Notes under the pieces: model-generated | What the model was told of the DNA's origin: nothing | What the model saw: the letters and a program-made list of their open reading frames with translations, nothing else | The model's database searches: none | Position numbers and translations under genes: made by a program | In this document: positions 52,286 through 62,237 of the stretch, piece after piece | Layout: each line of letters starts with the position of its first letter | Numbering within the stretch: position 1 is the first letter of the stretch | Source of the DNA: Clostridiales bacterium GWD2_32_19 | GTDB taxonomy: Bacteria; Bacillota; Clostridia; Lachnospirales; UBA12420 | Assembly (NCBI GenBank): GCA_001795385.1 | Contig: MGOU01000021.1 | Span: forward strand, 1-64,000 | Reading direction: 5' to 3' | DNA: 64,000 nucleotides

Positions 52286-55200
52286 ATGAAGAATAAATTA
52301 TTTATATCATTAATAACTTTACTATTCATAAGCATATTTAGTTTTTCCAATATAGCTAATGCATTAGACATAGATCCGGGAATATCAGGAGGGTCTGGAG
52401 GTAGCGGAGCTTTTCTAAATGGAGGGATAGGTGCTGTAAGACTTATGCTTGTATATAGACCCGATAAAACTGCTGGTCCCGCAGGTGATACTATTTTACA
52501 TGAAAAGTTTTTTATGTATGGTAGTTGGCCAGATTATTTTGGAGGATTAAGTAATTTAGACAGTACTTTTTCAGCAGAATCTGTAGGAGGTCGTTTTAGT
52601 GCATCCTCGGATATCGTGTTGACTGATACACCTATGACAGATGCAAAAAATTATAACTTTCAGTCTGATTCAAATTGGAATTTTACGGATGCGCAGTTAA
52701 ATGCTTTAGTTACTGCAGGTAAAATACCCGCTATAGTTCCTAACAATTCAATAGCATATACAAGAATAAAAATATATTATAATTTTGGAGCATCTAACTT
52801 TGACATTTATAGGGTAGGTTTAGCAAGCAGTGATAAGACAACTGACTATAAGGCTGCTGAAGGAGCTGGTCTTAAACATGGTTCGATTTGGGTGTTAGGT
52901 AGAACTAGCTATGGGGCATATCTAAACGAATTTACAAGTATTATTACTTCAGGCTGGAATAGTTTACCTTCAGGTCAAATATACTCAAAAGTAGGAAAAT
53001 CACAAGTATTTAACGATAAAATTGGTAATAGTGGCATGCTAAATATTTATAATACAGATGAGGCTAGGAATGTATTAATAGATAGTAGTGATGGAAATCC
53101 TAGAATGAATGAAGGAATACCATTAATAAATGCGGACGGTTCATTCTCATTACTGAGTACTGATGAAATATATAATGGGGTTAGTGGTTATCCTCCTACT
53201 CCAACAGCTGACTATACATATATGGGATATAAAATCATATATAATACAGGCCTTAGATTGTTTTATCCATATGATAATTCATTAGATTCTTCATTTGATA
53301 GTGTAGCTCTGACACCTTCAAGTACTGTAAATGGAATAATAATAAGTCCAAATACAGTAGCTAATGTATGTTTTATATGGAGGCAAACCAAATCAGGTGT
53401 AATTAATGTAAGACATCTAGATCAATCAGGGAATGTTTTAGCATCAGTTGCTGTGAATGTACCTATGTCTACTACTGCTACTCCTACGCCATACACTATT
53501 GCATATAGCAATAATACGTATGGTCGAGCAAGCGTTCCAGCAGGCTTCACAATAGATGGTTCTTCAAATGGTGGCAAAACAGCTACAAATGTAAGACCAG
53601 GAATGCCGGCAAAAACAGCTGTAAATACAACATCAATATCATTCGCAAAGGACGATCCCACTAGATATGCATGGGTAGACTTCTACTGGCAAGGAACACC
53701 ACCAGTAAGCACAACTTATAATATAATATACGATGAAGCCAATTCTTTTCCACCTTATACAGATCTAGATAGAGTAAACTGGACAAATGATAGTGATGTT
53801 AAAGTATTTTATGATGGGGATGGTGTATTAGTATATAACGATGCAACTCTATTAAGAAGGGATCCTATGCAAAGCGGTGCGTCATATGTAAAAAACTCTA
53901 ATTTTGTCTCTGCATCACGTACTCCAGACACTACATATGTAGGTAACTACAAGAAAGATGTTACATTACACTATAAATGGGAGTGGACAACATATAGTAC
54001 TAATGCAGATGGTGAGACTGAAAGTGAGGATCATTCACAAACCGATGATGTTCCATGTACCTATTATGGATACTGGTATCTTGATAATATAGTTACATCA
54101 GGGAATGCCTTAAGGAATCCTAGTAATGGACTTATTGAGAGCAAAGATTATGTAGATTTAAATGAAGGCAAACAGATAAAGTTGAATGCTGTACCAGGGG
54201 TATGGGATACAAATTCTCACTGGGTAACTACACCGACGAAGCCATCTACTAAACCAGCTAGTGGTGCGTCTGGTAGTTTTGTTGAGAGTACAGATTGTGA
54301 TTACTATTTTAGACTTAATTTCCCAACTCCAAGTACACCTCCTTGGAATGGAGAAGTTAATCCAGGTAAATATAGTGTAGACTATACAGACCCAACAGTA
54401 AAAATAATAGCAAATATAGGAAGCACATCAACTCCTAATAAAATATCTGATATACCTCAAAGAAAATGGTTTGGTGGACCAGGATATGAACAAATAATAA
54501 CAATTGCCACAGTTTCAGATACAGATACAACTACATATAATAAAACAGGAAATAAATCAGGTATATGGGATGCTGATTTAACAGATACAACAAATGAATT
54601 TCTTCAAGATTTAACACTTGGTGGAGTTGTTGATGTAAGGCCAGCTAGTACAAATCATTATACAACATCAGAAACTATAGCACCTGAAGATATTCAGACA
54701 AAATCGCTTCCTAATTCTAGTAAAAATACAGGAAGACATACAGCATACTTACATGTGGAAGATTTTGCCAAGAATGAAAATGATCTTACAAAGTTGTATT
54801 TACTAGACAATATAAAGCCAACTATTGCATTTAGTGGAGCGGGTGTAGGATCCCCAACATGGTCTAATGTACCATTTACTATAGGGATGGCTTTCAAGGA
54901 TAAAGACTCAGGTCTAGATAAAATAGATTATAATTTAAGAAATGAATCAAGAGATACGACAACAAATGAATATATAGGAACAAATGAAAAATTAAAAAAT
55001 ATAGACTTTGGTAGAGATACACAAGGAGAAGTGGATTTAAATAATGAAATAAAAGAAATAAACTCAACTATAAAGATAGGTAAAGTTGGGGAAGTAGGAG
55101 AAGATGGAGAATACTACCTATATGTAAATCATGTTATAGATCCGGTAGGGAATAACCTTGGTAGTATAGAAAGAGGACCATATAAATATGATTCAACAAG

Positions 55201-56494
55201 ACCAAGTATAGATATGGACTTCAAAGGTAGAGCTGCACTGGCTAATATGGCAGGAATAAACAGGATTGAATATATATCAGATAGAGAAAATAAGATAAAT
55301 ATAGCTGTATGGGATAACATATCAGGTATAGATAAAATAGAATATGCTTTGGTGAAAGAAGATGACATATCTAATGCTCCAGAATTAACATTTGGTTGGC
55401 AGACGCTTCATACTTATAATGGATTGGGAAATAAATATATAAATATTTTAAAAGACAAAGATAATCCATATTTAAGTACTATAGAGATAGATGTTACTGA
55501 TTTATGGAAAGACATGAAAAGTGATTGGTATTATTTACACTTTAGGATAACAGACAGAGCAGGAAATGTGACGCTTGTATCAGGCACAGGTGCAACAGAT
55601 ATAACAACAAGCATACACATAGAATTAAGAAGACCAGCAGAAGCAAGATATAATTCTATACCGATATTTGTAGATAAGGTAGTACCTGAATTTACAGATA
55701 GATTTAGATTAACAGATGTAGCTGATCCAAGATGGAAAAGTACTTTAGAAGGTGATAAATATATACCAGTACTGGAGATGCCAGCATATACTAATGAAAA
55801 ACCTAGTAAGATAAAACTGGGATATAGAACATATTTTGAAGTAGATACAACAGGATATGGACATACGAGAGATGATAAGCTACATGTAAAAGCAAGATAT
55901 TTTGTAAATACACCAAATGGATACAAAGAAGTATCTATGTATCAACCAAAAGATAAATACAGTAATAGTTATGTAGAACAACCAAACTTGGAAATGGATA
56001 GGATAAGGACTGTTGATTATACTATTGATAACATAGATATACCAGGAGTCATAAAAACAATAGACATTTCAAAAGAACAATATAGATGGTTCTTTGACTT
56101 TTATATAAGACCAGATGCTAAATTTGTTAGAAAAGATGCAGGAGCACCAGCTAACATAGACTTGTCAAGGACTGATCAAACAAAATTCTTTGTAGATACG
56201 AAAGTAAGTCCGAATTTACTTGTGTTATTTGAAGTTGATGCGTATAGACGCCCTAATTATGCTTATCCTGGATTTGACACTAGATTAGATTTCACACAAC
56301 AAGATGATGCTTGGGGAGATGGTCCAGATCCTACAAGCTACGGAAATAAAAATCCATCAAGAAATGACTTGATAGGAAAAGGTATGGGAACAATTCTTGC
56401 CGGTGATCTAAACCACGGAGAAATATTCTGGTACGATTTACAAAACACACTAATAGATGATCTTCAAGGTAATACAGAGTGGAGTGGAAATTAA
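52286..56494 (+). CDS. Giant secreted MucBP/Ig-like protein, cassette 2 partner
   Basis: 1402 residues from ATG 52286, 6 bases behind AGGAGGTGA; GTG 52277 falls inside that site. Signal peptide (LFISLITLLFISIFSFSNIA), a Gly/Ser linker (ISGGSGGSGAF), an N-terminal region of about 330 residues shared with the protein at 62238 (YNTGLRLFYPYDNSLDSSF), a MucBP-like segment near 372 (INVRHLDQSGNVLASV), then beta-rich Ig-like segments (DNIKPTIAFSGAG; YKYDSTRPSIDMDF; IDKIEYALVKED). No SLH, LPxTG or TM anchor. Likely a long adhesin or surface-layer component displayed by the SLH protein upstream. Confidence 0.85.
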   Translation: MKNKLFISLITLLFISIFSFSNIANALDIDPGISGGSGGSGAFLNGGIGAVRLMLVYRPDKTAGPAGDTILHEKFFMYGSWPDYFGGLSNLDSTFSAESVGGRFSASSDIVLTDTPMTDAKNYNFQSDSNWNFTDAQLNALVTAGKIPAIVPNNSIAYTRIKIYYNFGASNFDIYRVGLASSDKTTDYKAAEGAGLKHGSIWVLGRTSYGAYLNEFTSIITSGWNSLPSGQIYSKVGKSQVFNDKIGNSGMLNIYNTDEARNVLIDSSDGNPRMNEGIPLINADGSFSLLSTDEIYNGVSGYPPTPTADYTYMGYKIIYNTGLRLFYPYDNSLDSSFDSVALTPSSTVNGIIISPNTVANVCFIWRQTKSGVINVRHLDQSGNVLASVAVNVPMSTTATPTPYTIAYSNNTYGRASVPAGFTIDGSSNGGKTATNVRPGMPAKTAVNTTSISFAKDDPTRYAWVDFYWQGTPPVSTTYNIIYDEANSFPPYTDLDRVNWTNDSDVKVFYDGDGVLVYNDATLLRRDPMQSGASYVKNSNFVSASRTPDTTYVGNYKKDVTLHYKWEWTTYSTNADGETESEDHSQTDDVPCTYYGYWYLDNIVTSGNALRNPSNGLIESKDYVDLNEGKQIKLNAVPGVWDTNSHWVTTPTKPSTKPASGASGSFVESTDCDYYFRLNFPTPSTPPWNGEVNPGKYSVDYTDPTVKIIANIGSTSTPNKISDIPQRKWFGGPGYEQIITIATVSDTDTTTYNKTGNKSGIWDADLTDTTNEFLQDLTLGGVVDVRPASTNHYTTSETIAPEDIQTKSLPNSSKNTGRHTAYLHVEDFAKNENDLTKLYLLDNIKPTIAFSGAGVGSPTWSNVPFTIGMAFKDKDSGLDKIDYNLRNESRDTTTNEYIGTNEKLKNIDFGRDTQGEVDLNNEIKEINSTIKIGKVGEVGEDGEYYLYVNHVIDPVGNNLGSIERGPYKYDSTRPSIDMDFKGRAALANMAGINRIEYISDRENKINIAVWDNISGIDKIEYALVKEDDISNAPELTFGWQTLHTYNGLGNKYINILKDKDNPYLSTIEIDVTDLWKDMKSDWYYLHFRITDRAGNVTLVSGTGATDITTSIHIELRRPAEARYNSIPIFVDKVVPEFTDRFRLTDVADPRWKSTLEGDKYIPVLEMPAYTNEKPSKIKLGYRTYFEVDTTGYGHTRDDKLHVKARYFVNTPNGYKEVSMYQPKDKYSNSYVEQPNLEMDRIRTVDYTIDNIDIPGVIKTIDISKEQYRWFFDFYIRPDAKFVRKDAGAPANIDLSRTDQTKFFVDTKVSPNLLVLFEVDAYRRPNYAYPGFDTRLDFTQQDDAWGDGPDPTSYGNKNPSRNDLIGKGMGTILAGDLNHGEIFWYDLQNTLIDDLQGNTEWSGN

Positions 56495-56515
56495 GGTTTG
56501 TATCAGTTAATGTAT

Positions 56516-56557
56516 AAAAGAAGAGGACAGTATATAATATTGGACTCTTCTTTTTTT
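56516..56557 (+). terminator. Terminator after cassette 2
   Basis: AAAAGAAGAG (56516-56525) pairs with CTCTTCTTTT (56545-56554), followed by more T residues. Confidence 0.8.
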
Positions 56558-56674
56558 CTATGTATTCCTTTATTAATATTTATAGTAAGTATAATACTAG
56601 TTAAAGTCTGTATAATGGGGTTAAGTCCCTTATTTGCTTTAATACAAAAATTTCCGTAATTTTATTTAAAAATA

Positions 56675-56705
56675 TGTCGAAATATGTATAAAAAGATGAT
56701 ATAAT
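56675..56705 (+). promoter_or_regulatory. Spo0A box at the -35 of a sigma-A promoter, cassette 3
   Basis: Perfect 0A box TGTCGAA (56675-56681) overlaps a -35 of TCGAAA (56677-56682); 17-base spacer; TATAAT (56700-56705). This layout matches Spo0A-activated sigma-A promoters. Confidence 0.55.
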
Positions 56706-56803
56706 AGATTAAGTAATATAAATATTTTACCATATCCAAAATATATTCAATAACGAAGGGATGGTATTTTAAAGTATAACATATTATACGAGGAGGTAAT
56801 GTA

Positions 56804-57955
56804 ATGAGAAAGATATTAGTAAGTTTATTGGTAGTATTATTTTTTTTAAACACAGGTACTGTATTTGCTAAAACGTTAGATGAAGTTAAAAGTGACGTGG
56901 TGGAATTGAAAAAGAAAGCCATAGAAAAATTTTTAGATGTAAAAGAGAAAGATTGGTATTTAGAAAATGTTGCAATATTAACAGAGTTAGGAATAATAAG
57001 TGGATATGAAGATGGAACATTTAAGCCTAATGAAACAATAACAACAGCACAGTTTATAAAGTTAGTGGTAACATCACTCGGTCATACAGACATAGTAAAC
57101 GGAAATGTATATTGGGCGAGAGAATACATAAAAAAGGCATATGAAATAGGTATTACTGATATTGATTACAGTAGTCAAGTAAACTATGATGAACCAATTA
57201 ACAGGGCAAACATGGCAGTTATAATATCACGCGCACTGAAAGAAGAGTACGATAGTGATATACAAAAGTATGCAGCTTTAATAAATGATTATAGTAGTAT
57301 AGAAAGTTTTTATAAGATAGAGATACTAAATACATACTCAAAAGGAATAATCTCAGGATACCCAGATGGGGAGTTTAAGCCAAATAATAGTTTGACAAGG
57401 GCAGAAGCAACAACGGTTATATATAGAATGTTGAGTAAGGATGATAGAGTAAATGTTGGGGAATTACTTTTAAAAGCTGAAGAGGGACAAAAAGCAGGAG
57501 CAGATGAATATAAAAATATGGTAGATAGCATGGGTATTAAAAATGATTTATCCGAAACAGCAATTCAAATTTCTAAAATATTTATTGAGAATGTAAAATA
57601 TGGAGTTAATTATAAAAAAATTATAGAAGATTCAACAGAGTGGGAAAAACAGTTTGATATTACAATTGTAGACAACGATGTAACAGATGAAAACAAGAAC
57701 TATAAATCAGATAGTTATAAGCAATTCCTTAAAGAACAAATAATTGCAAATGAAATAATATGTGAGGCTGAGTTTAAATCAGATAAACTAAAAGTAAAAA
57801 TTTTAGATGGTAAAATACAAGTGACAGGAACAGTAAAAACAATATATACTAGCGGAACTGGTGATTTCACTTTAAATAATACAATAGAAAAAGATATAAC
57901 TATTGAATTAATAAATTATAATGGAAGAATTAGCATAAGTAAAATAATTAACTAA
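56804..57955 (+). CDS. SLH-domain surface protein with adaptor-like domain, cassette 3 anchor
   Basis: 383 residues, ATG behind CGAGGAGGTAATGTA. Signal peptide (ILVSLLVVLFFLNTGTVFA), a short charged helix (KSDVVELKKKAIEKFLDVKE), three SLH domains (GYEDGTFKPNETITTAQF; INRANMAVIISRAL; GYPDGEFKPNNSLTRAEA) and the C-terminal domain: KYGVNYKKIIEDSTEW, EIICEAEFKSDKLKVKI, KIQVTGTVKTIYTSG. It is the most diverged of the three adaptor-bearing anchors. The Gly-rich giant starts 27 bases downstream. Confidence 0.9.
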   Translation: MRKILVSLLVVLFFLNTGTVFAKTLDEVKSDVVELKKKAIEKFLDVKEKDWYLENVAILTELGIISGYEDGTFKPNETITTAQFIKLVVTSLGHTDIVNGNVYWAREYIKKAYEIGITDIDYSSQVNYDEPINRANMAVIISRALKEEYDSDIQKYAALINDYSSIESFYKIEILNTYSKGIISGYPDGEFKPNNSLTRAEATTVIYRMLSKDDRVNVGELLLKAEEGQKAGADEYKNMVDSMGIKNDLSETAIQISKIFIENVKYGVNYKKIIEDSTEWEKQFDITIVDNDVTDENKNYKSDSYKQFLKEQIIANEIICEAEFKSDKLKVKILDGKIQVTGTVKTIYTSGTGDFTLNNTIEKDITIELINYNGRISISKIIN

Positions 57956-57982
57956 ATTATATTTTAGAAAGGAGACGATAGG

Positions 57983-60970
57983 ATGAAATATTATATGAAA
58001 AGATTTTTAGCAATTGTTATAAGTATATGTTTTGTTATAAGTAGTGGACTATATATACCAACTACAGTAGATGCAGCAACTATATGGAATTATGGTTATA
58101 TTGGAAGTCAGCAAACATTTACTGCCTCTATTGCGGGTAAGTATTTACTAGAAGTATGGGGTGCACAAGGTGGTAACGGTTCTGGAGGGACAGGAGGTTA
58201 TTCAAAAGGTGAAATAACTTTAGCAAAAAATGATATCCTATATGTTTATGTGGGAGGCTCTAATGGATATAATGGAGGAGGCTCAGGACATGGTAGATCA
58301 TCAGATGTCGGTGGTGGTGGTACAGATATAAGAAAGGGTAGTACTTCTATCTACAACAGGATAATTGTTGCTGGAGGAGGAGGAGGTATTGGTCCAGCGT
58401 ACGGAGGAGTTGGCGGTGGAGCAATTGGAGGAACAGGAGGAGATCATTTCGGTACTCCGGGTTCTGGTGGAACTCAAAGTTCAGGTGGATATGGTGGTTC
58501 TAATTATGGTAATTCAGGTTCACTAGGTCAAGGTGGTTCTAATAATACCGATTCACGATCAGGTGGTGGAGGCGGTGGTGGTGGTTACTACGGTGGAGGC
58601 TCTGGTGGTAACGACTATTCAAGATATAGAGATTATGATGACTCAGGTGCAGGTGGAGGATCTGGTTATATAGGTGGAGTTAGTGGCGGTTACATGCTAA
58701 GTGGAGAGCGTTATGGAAGCGGATATGCAAGAATAACACAATTAACAGTAATAGATACAACAGCTCCAGTGATAAGCTTAAGCGCAACACCAACAGCATT
58801 AACAAATGGATTAGTAACAATAAACTGCATAATAACAGACGATAATGCTATAACAGTAAAAAAATGGGCAGTAGGAAATCAAACATTATCATATTTTACA
58901 TCAAGTGGAACAAACCTATCAGGAACAAGCTTTACAGTATCAACAAATGGAGTATATACAGTATACGCAAAAGATGAGTTTGGAAATGCAGCTGTAAAAA
59001 CAATAACAATATCTAACATAGATAATAATGGACCTACTATAACATTTAATATACCAACAAATAATGAAATAAGTTATCAGACACTAGTAAATATGACAAT
59101 AACAGATCAAGGAGGAATAACAAAATACAGGTATAAATGGATGTCTAATCCACCATCAAGCTTAATGGGAGAGGCGATAAGTCCAATAGACTTAGATTTA
59201 TATATGGGGTATTGGTCAACATTAGCAGAAAACCCAACAATAAAGGCGGAACAGCTACAATTAAACCAAATTGGGCAATGGTATTTATTTGTACAAGCAG
59301 TGGATGTGATGGGAAATATATCATCAACAAGACTAGACGAAGAATTGAAAATGGACACGCTAGCACCAAAAGAACCAAGTATAACAGTATCAATAGATGA
59401 AAACGGGGTAATGCAAACAAACTGGACAGCTTACAGTGAATACAGTCAATCAGAGCTAGATCAAATAAACTCTGAATTAGGATATAACTACACAACAACA
59501 GAAGGGAAAATAGTAAATATAAAATCAGACGGAAATGTAAGTATTGTCTCATCAGGATTTGGAGAGATGAGATTATATGTACAAAAATGGGGAAAAGTAG
59601 ATGGGGTAAACTATGGTTGGTATAACATATTAAAAAGTGGTGAATATATACGAATAACAAACCAAAGTCAAGTAAGCCAACAAATAACAAATACAATGGT
59701 AAACGACGGAGCAATAGATGGAAATGGAGCAAGATATAGAGTGAAAATAAGACAAATAGACAAAGCGGGATTATATTACATAATAGACAATGGAATAAAA
59801 GATGAGTGGGACAAAACATACGCAGCCCAAAAATTTAAAGATACAGCACTTTCACCAGAAGGGACAGCAAACATAGAAACGATGGGAAATATAGCAGACT
59901 CAGGATGGGAAGAAACATACGCAAAAATGGGTGCTGTAGTACTACAATATCAAGTGATACCAGGTGTATGGCACCCAAGCGAAGGACGAGGACAAATAAA
60001 ACTAACTTGGGTACCAGTAGCAAGAGCAAATGGATATTATGTAGAAATATATGACGGTAATCAGTGGAGTAGATTTGATGCAGGTGATACAACAACATGG
60101 GACAGTAGTCAAGGAAAAATCTATCCAAGTGAAAGTGTGATAGCAAGTAAAACAAACAACAGTGTGAGTACAGAAATATACTTGCACAACAAAACAGGAC
60201 TAGACCTAAGAGATAACCCAAATAACATATACAAAAAAACAATAGGAACAGGGTATGATGCCGAGATGAAATACAGCATAAGAGTAATACCATATATCTC
60301 GGAAATAACTCGATTAATAAATGGACAACTAATAGAAGAGCGAGTTGACGGTCCGATAGGCCCACAGTCAGTAGCAATAGTAGAACTAATACATAGGACA
60401 GACAAAAATGAGCCAACAGGACTAACTGAAGTAGCATATGTAGACAATTACACAGCATCAACAATAACAGTAAGAATGACTGATATTGAAAGTGGACCAA
60501 AAGATATAACAGGCCCAAGTGGAGCAACTTTAATAAGTACAGCAGTAAATGGACAATATATGACAAAAGTATTTAGAGTAACAGGAAATGGAACATATAA
60601 CTTCACTATAAAGGACAATGTGGACAGATTTACAGTAGTAACAGCAGAAGTAAAAAACATAAACCCAAACAAACCAATAATAATATTTAACAGAGAAGAA
60701 AAAACATTTATAGAAATGCATCTACCAAGTAACACACAATCACCAATTTATACGAAATACGGATATACATTCGGAAGTAACAGTACACCGATAGCAAATA
60801 TTACATTAGTAAATAGTGCAATAAGTATAAAATTAGAAATAAATCCATCAAGCACAAATTACACCATACCATACTATATAAAACTACAAAATGCAAGTGG
60901 ATCAGTTTTAAATAAGAAATATAATGTAACAATAACTGGAGACAGGACAGATATAAAAGAAGTTTATTAA
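57983..60970 (+). CDS. Large secreted Gly-rich/FnIII protein, cassette 3 partner
   Basis: 995 residues, ATG behind AAAGGAGACGATAGG. Signal peptide to about residue 31, then a Gly-rich domain about 40-250 (SIAGKYLLEVWGAQGGNGSG; IIVAGGGGGIGPAYGGVGGG) of the ALK/LTK-type Gly_rich family that caps receptor and phage-tail ends. Next, Ig-like and FnIII-like regions that parallel the C-terminal half of the 47748 protein (YRYKWMSNPPSSLMGEAI; SSGFGEMRLYVQKWG; YRVKIRQIDKAGLYYI; GLDLRDNPNNIYKKTIGT). No wall-sorting signal, SLH or TM. The vWA domain of its paralogue is replaced here by the Gly-rich module. Confidence 0.85.
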   Translation: MKYYMKRFLAIVISICFVISSGLYIPTTVDAATIWNYGYIGSQQTFTASIAGKYLLEVWGAQGGNGSGGTGGYSKGEITLAKNDILYVYVGGSNGYNGGGSGHGRSSDVGGGGTDIRKGSTSIYNRIIVAGGGGGIGPAYGGVGGGAIGGTGGDHFGTPGSGGTQSSGGYGGSNYGNSGSLGQGGSNNTDSRSGGGGGGGGYYGGGSGGNDYSRYRDYDDSGAGGGSGYIGGVSGGYMLSGERYGSGYARITQLTVIDTTAPVISLSATPTALTNGLVTINCIITDDNAITVKKWAVGNQTLSYFTSSGTNLSGTSFTVSTNGVYTVYAKDEFGNAAVKTITISNIDNNGPTITFNIPTNNEISYQTLVNMTITDQGGITKYRYKWMSNPPSSLMGEAISPIDLDLYMGYWSTLAENPTIKAEQLQLNQIGQWYLFVQAVDVMGNISSTRLDEELKMDTLAPKEPSITVSIDENGVMQTNWTAYSEYSQSELDQINSELGYNYTTTEGKIVNIKSDGNVSIVSSGFGEMRLYVQKWGKVDGVNYGWYNILKSGEYIRITNQSQVSQQITNTMVNDGAIDGNGARYRVKIRQIDKAGLYYIIDNGIKDEWDKTYAAQKFKDTALSPEGTANIETMGNIADSGWEETYAKMGAVVLQYQVIPGVWHPSEGRGQIKLTWVPVARANGYYVEIYDGNQWSRFDAGDTTTWDSSQGKIYPSESVIASKTNNSVSTEIYLHNKTGLDLRDNPNNIYKKTIGTGYDAEMKYSIRVIPYISEITRLINGQLIEERVDGPIGPQSVAIVELIHRTDKNEPTGLTEVAYVDNYTASTITVRMTDIESGPKDITGPSGATLISTAVNGQYMTKVFRVTGNGTYNFTIKDNVDRFTVVTAEVKNINPNKPIIIFNREEKTFIEMHLPSNTQSPIYTKYGYTFGSNSTPIANITLVNSAISIKLEINPSSTNYTIPYYIKLQNASGSVLNKKYNVTITGDRTDIKEVY

Positions 60971-60977
60971 TATGAGG

Positions 60978-61005
60978 CCAGGATGCCCACATACGGGTAT
61001 CCTGG
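60978..61005 (+). other. G+C-rich hairpin between cassettes 3 and 4
   Basis: CCAGGATGCCC (60978-60988), loop ACATAC, GGGTATCCTGG (60995-61005), one G-U pair. Followed by AAAAG rather than T residues; a weak or mRNA-processing element. Confidence 0.65.
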
Positions 61006-61041
61006 AAAAGTATAAAATAATTTCTGACAGGAGGGAGCAAA

Positions 61042-62226
61042 GTGATCAAAATAAAAAATATACTAGCATATGTAGTGCTAATATTAATAGGTATTAGCAG
61101 CATAAACCTAAGATATACAACTGTAGAAGCAAGTGACCTAAATTTAACGGATGTAAGAGAGTCAGATTGGTTTAAATCAAATATAGAGTTTTTAATAGAT
61201 AAAGGTATAGTAAATGGATACACAGATGGCACATTTAAACCAAATAATACAGTAACAAAAGCTCAGTTTGTAAAGATGGTTATCACAGCGATGGGGCATA
61301 ATGAACTACAAAATGGAGGCGATTACTGGGCTAGTCCGTATATAAAGAAAGCTATGTTTTTAAACATATTATCATCAAAGGAAGTGATTCCTGAAGAGTT
61401 TGAAGCACCTATAATCAGGGCTGATATGGCGATAATAATATCCAAAGCATTACAAGAAGAATACGCAGATAATTTGGATGAGTATGCAAGTCTTTTAAAA
61501 GATTATGAAAGTATAAAAGATATATATAAAGAATCTGTACTTAAAACATATTCGAAAGGAATAATAGGTGGATACTCAGACGGCGAGTTTAAAGCTAATA
61601 ATAGCCTCACAAGAGCAGAAGCGAGTACAGTAATTGTGAGAATGATAGATACATCTAAAAGAGTACAAGTAGAAACTATATTTTCAGAAGAAGATATGAA
61701 AATACTGCAAGACTATCAAATAAATAAAGACATGTATAAAACAGGATATACAGGATTAACAAAAAGTTTCGGACAAGTTTCTACTGAAAGATTAGGAGAA
61801 TATATAACAGATCTTTGCATAGATACGGCGAAGACTTATGTTGAAAAAGTAAAATATGGTGTAAATTATTCGGAACTAAAAGAAAATGATAAAGAGTGGA
61901 GAACATACTATATAGAATCTATGGGGACAACTGATGTATTAGATAACAACGAGAAGTATTCTTATGAAGAATACCAAGACAAACTAATAAAACAATATAT
62001 AGATGACGAAACTATAAGCGAAGCGCAGTTTATGACAAATAATGATTTGGTATATATTACTGATACGGGAACTGTTGCAGTTAGAGGGATACTGAAGTAT
62101 ACTTATTTGAATACGCTTGATGCAAACATAGAAAAATTTGTTACTGTAAAAGAATATGTAGAAATAGAAATAAGAAGTAATGCAAACGCAGAATTTATGG
62201 TTAATAAAATTATAAAAATGAACTAG
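61042..62226 (+). CDS. SLH-domain surface protein with adaptor-like domain, cassette 4 anchor
   Basis: 394 residues from GTG 61042 behind AGGAGGGAGCAAA. Signal peptide (ILAYVVLILIGISSINL), three SLH domains (GYTDGTFKPNNTVTKAQF; IIRADMAIIISKAL; GYSDGEFKANNSLTRAEAS) and the shared C-terminal domain: KYGVNYSELKENDKEW, ISEAQFMTNNDLVYI, AVRGILKYTYLNTLDANIEK, YVEIEIRSNAN. Closest to the cassette 2 anchor, as its partner is to the cassette 2 partner, which implies duplication of whole two-gene units. Confidence 0.9.
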   Translation: MIKIKNILAYVVLILIGISSINLRYTTVEASDLNLTDVRESDWFKSNIEFLIDKGIVNGYTDGTFKPNNTVTKAQFVKMVITAMGHNELQNGGDYWASPYIKKAMFLNILSSKEVIPEEFEAPIIRADMAIIISKALQEEYADNLDEYASLLKDYESIKDIYKESVLKTYSKGIIGGYSDGEFKANNSLTRAEASTVIVRMIDTSKRVQVETIFSEEDMKILQDYQINKDMYKTGYTGLTKSFGQVSTERLGEYITDLCIDTAKTYVEKVKYGVNYSELKENDKEWRTYYIESMGTTDVLDNNEKYSYEEYQDKLIKQYIDDETISEAQFMTNNDLVYITDTGTVAVRGILKYTYLNTLDANIEKFVTVKEYVEIEIRSNANAEFMVNKIIKMN

Positions 62227-62237
62227 GAGGTGAAAAG

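Larger units (their letters stand above)
56495..56803. other. 309-bp intergenic region between cassettes 2 and 3
   Basis: No gene. Contains a terminator (56516) and a Spo0A-box promoter (56675). ATATAAATATTTTACCATATCC (56715-56736) resembles one end of the AGTGTA...TACACT repeat. Confidence 0.75.

Noticed and set aside
59145-60566. Long antisense frames on the minus strand inside the Gly-rich giant gene
   Set aside because: Low-complexity Leu/Tyr/His-rich translations with no start signal; they mirror the A-rich codon use of the sense gene.
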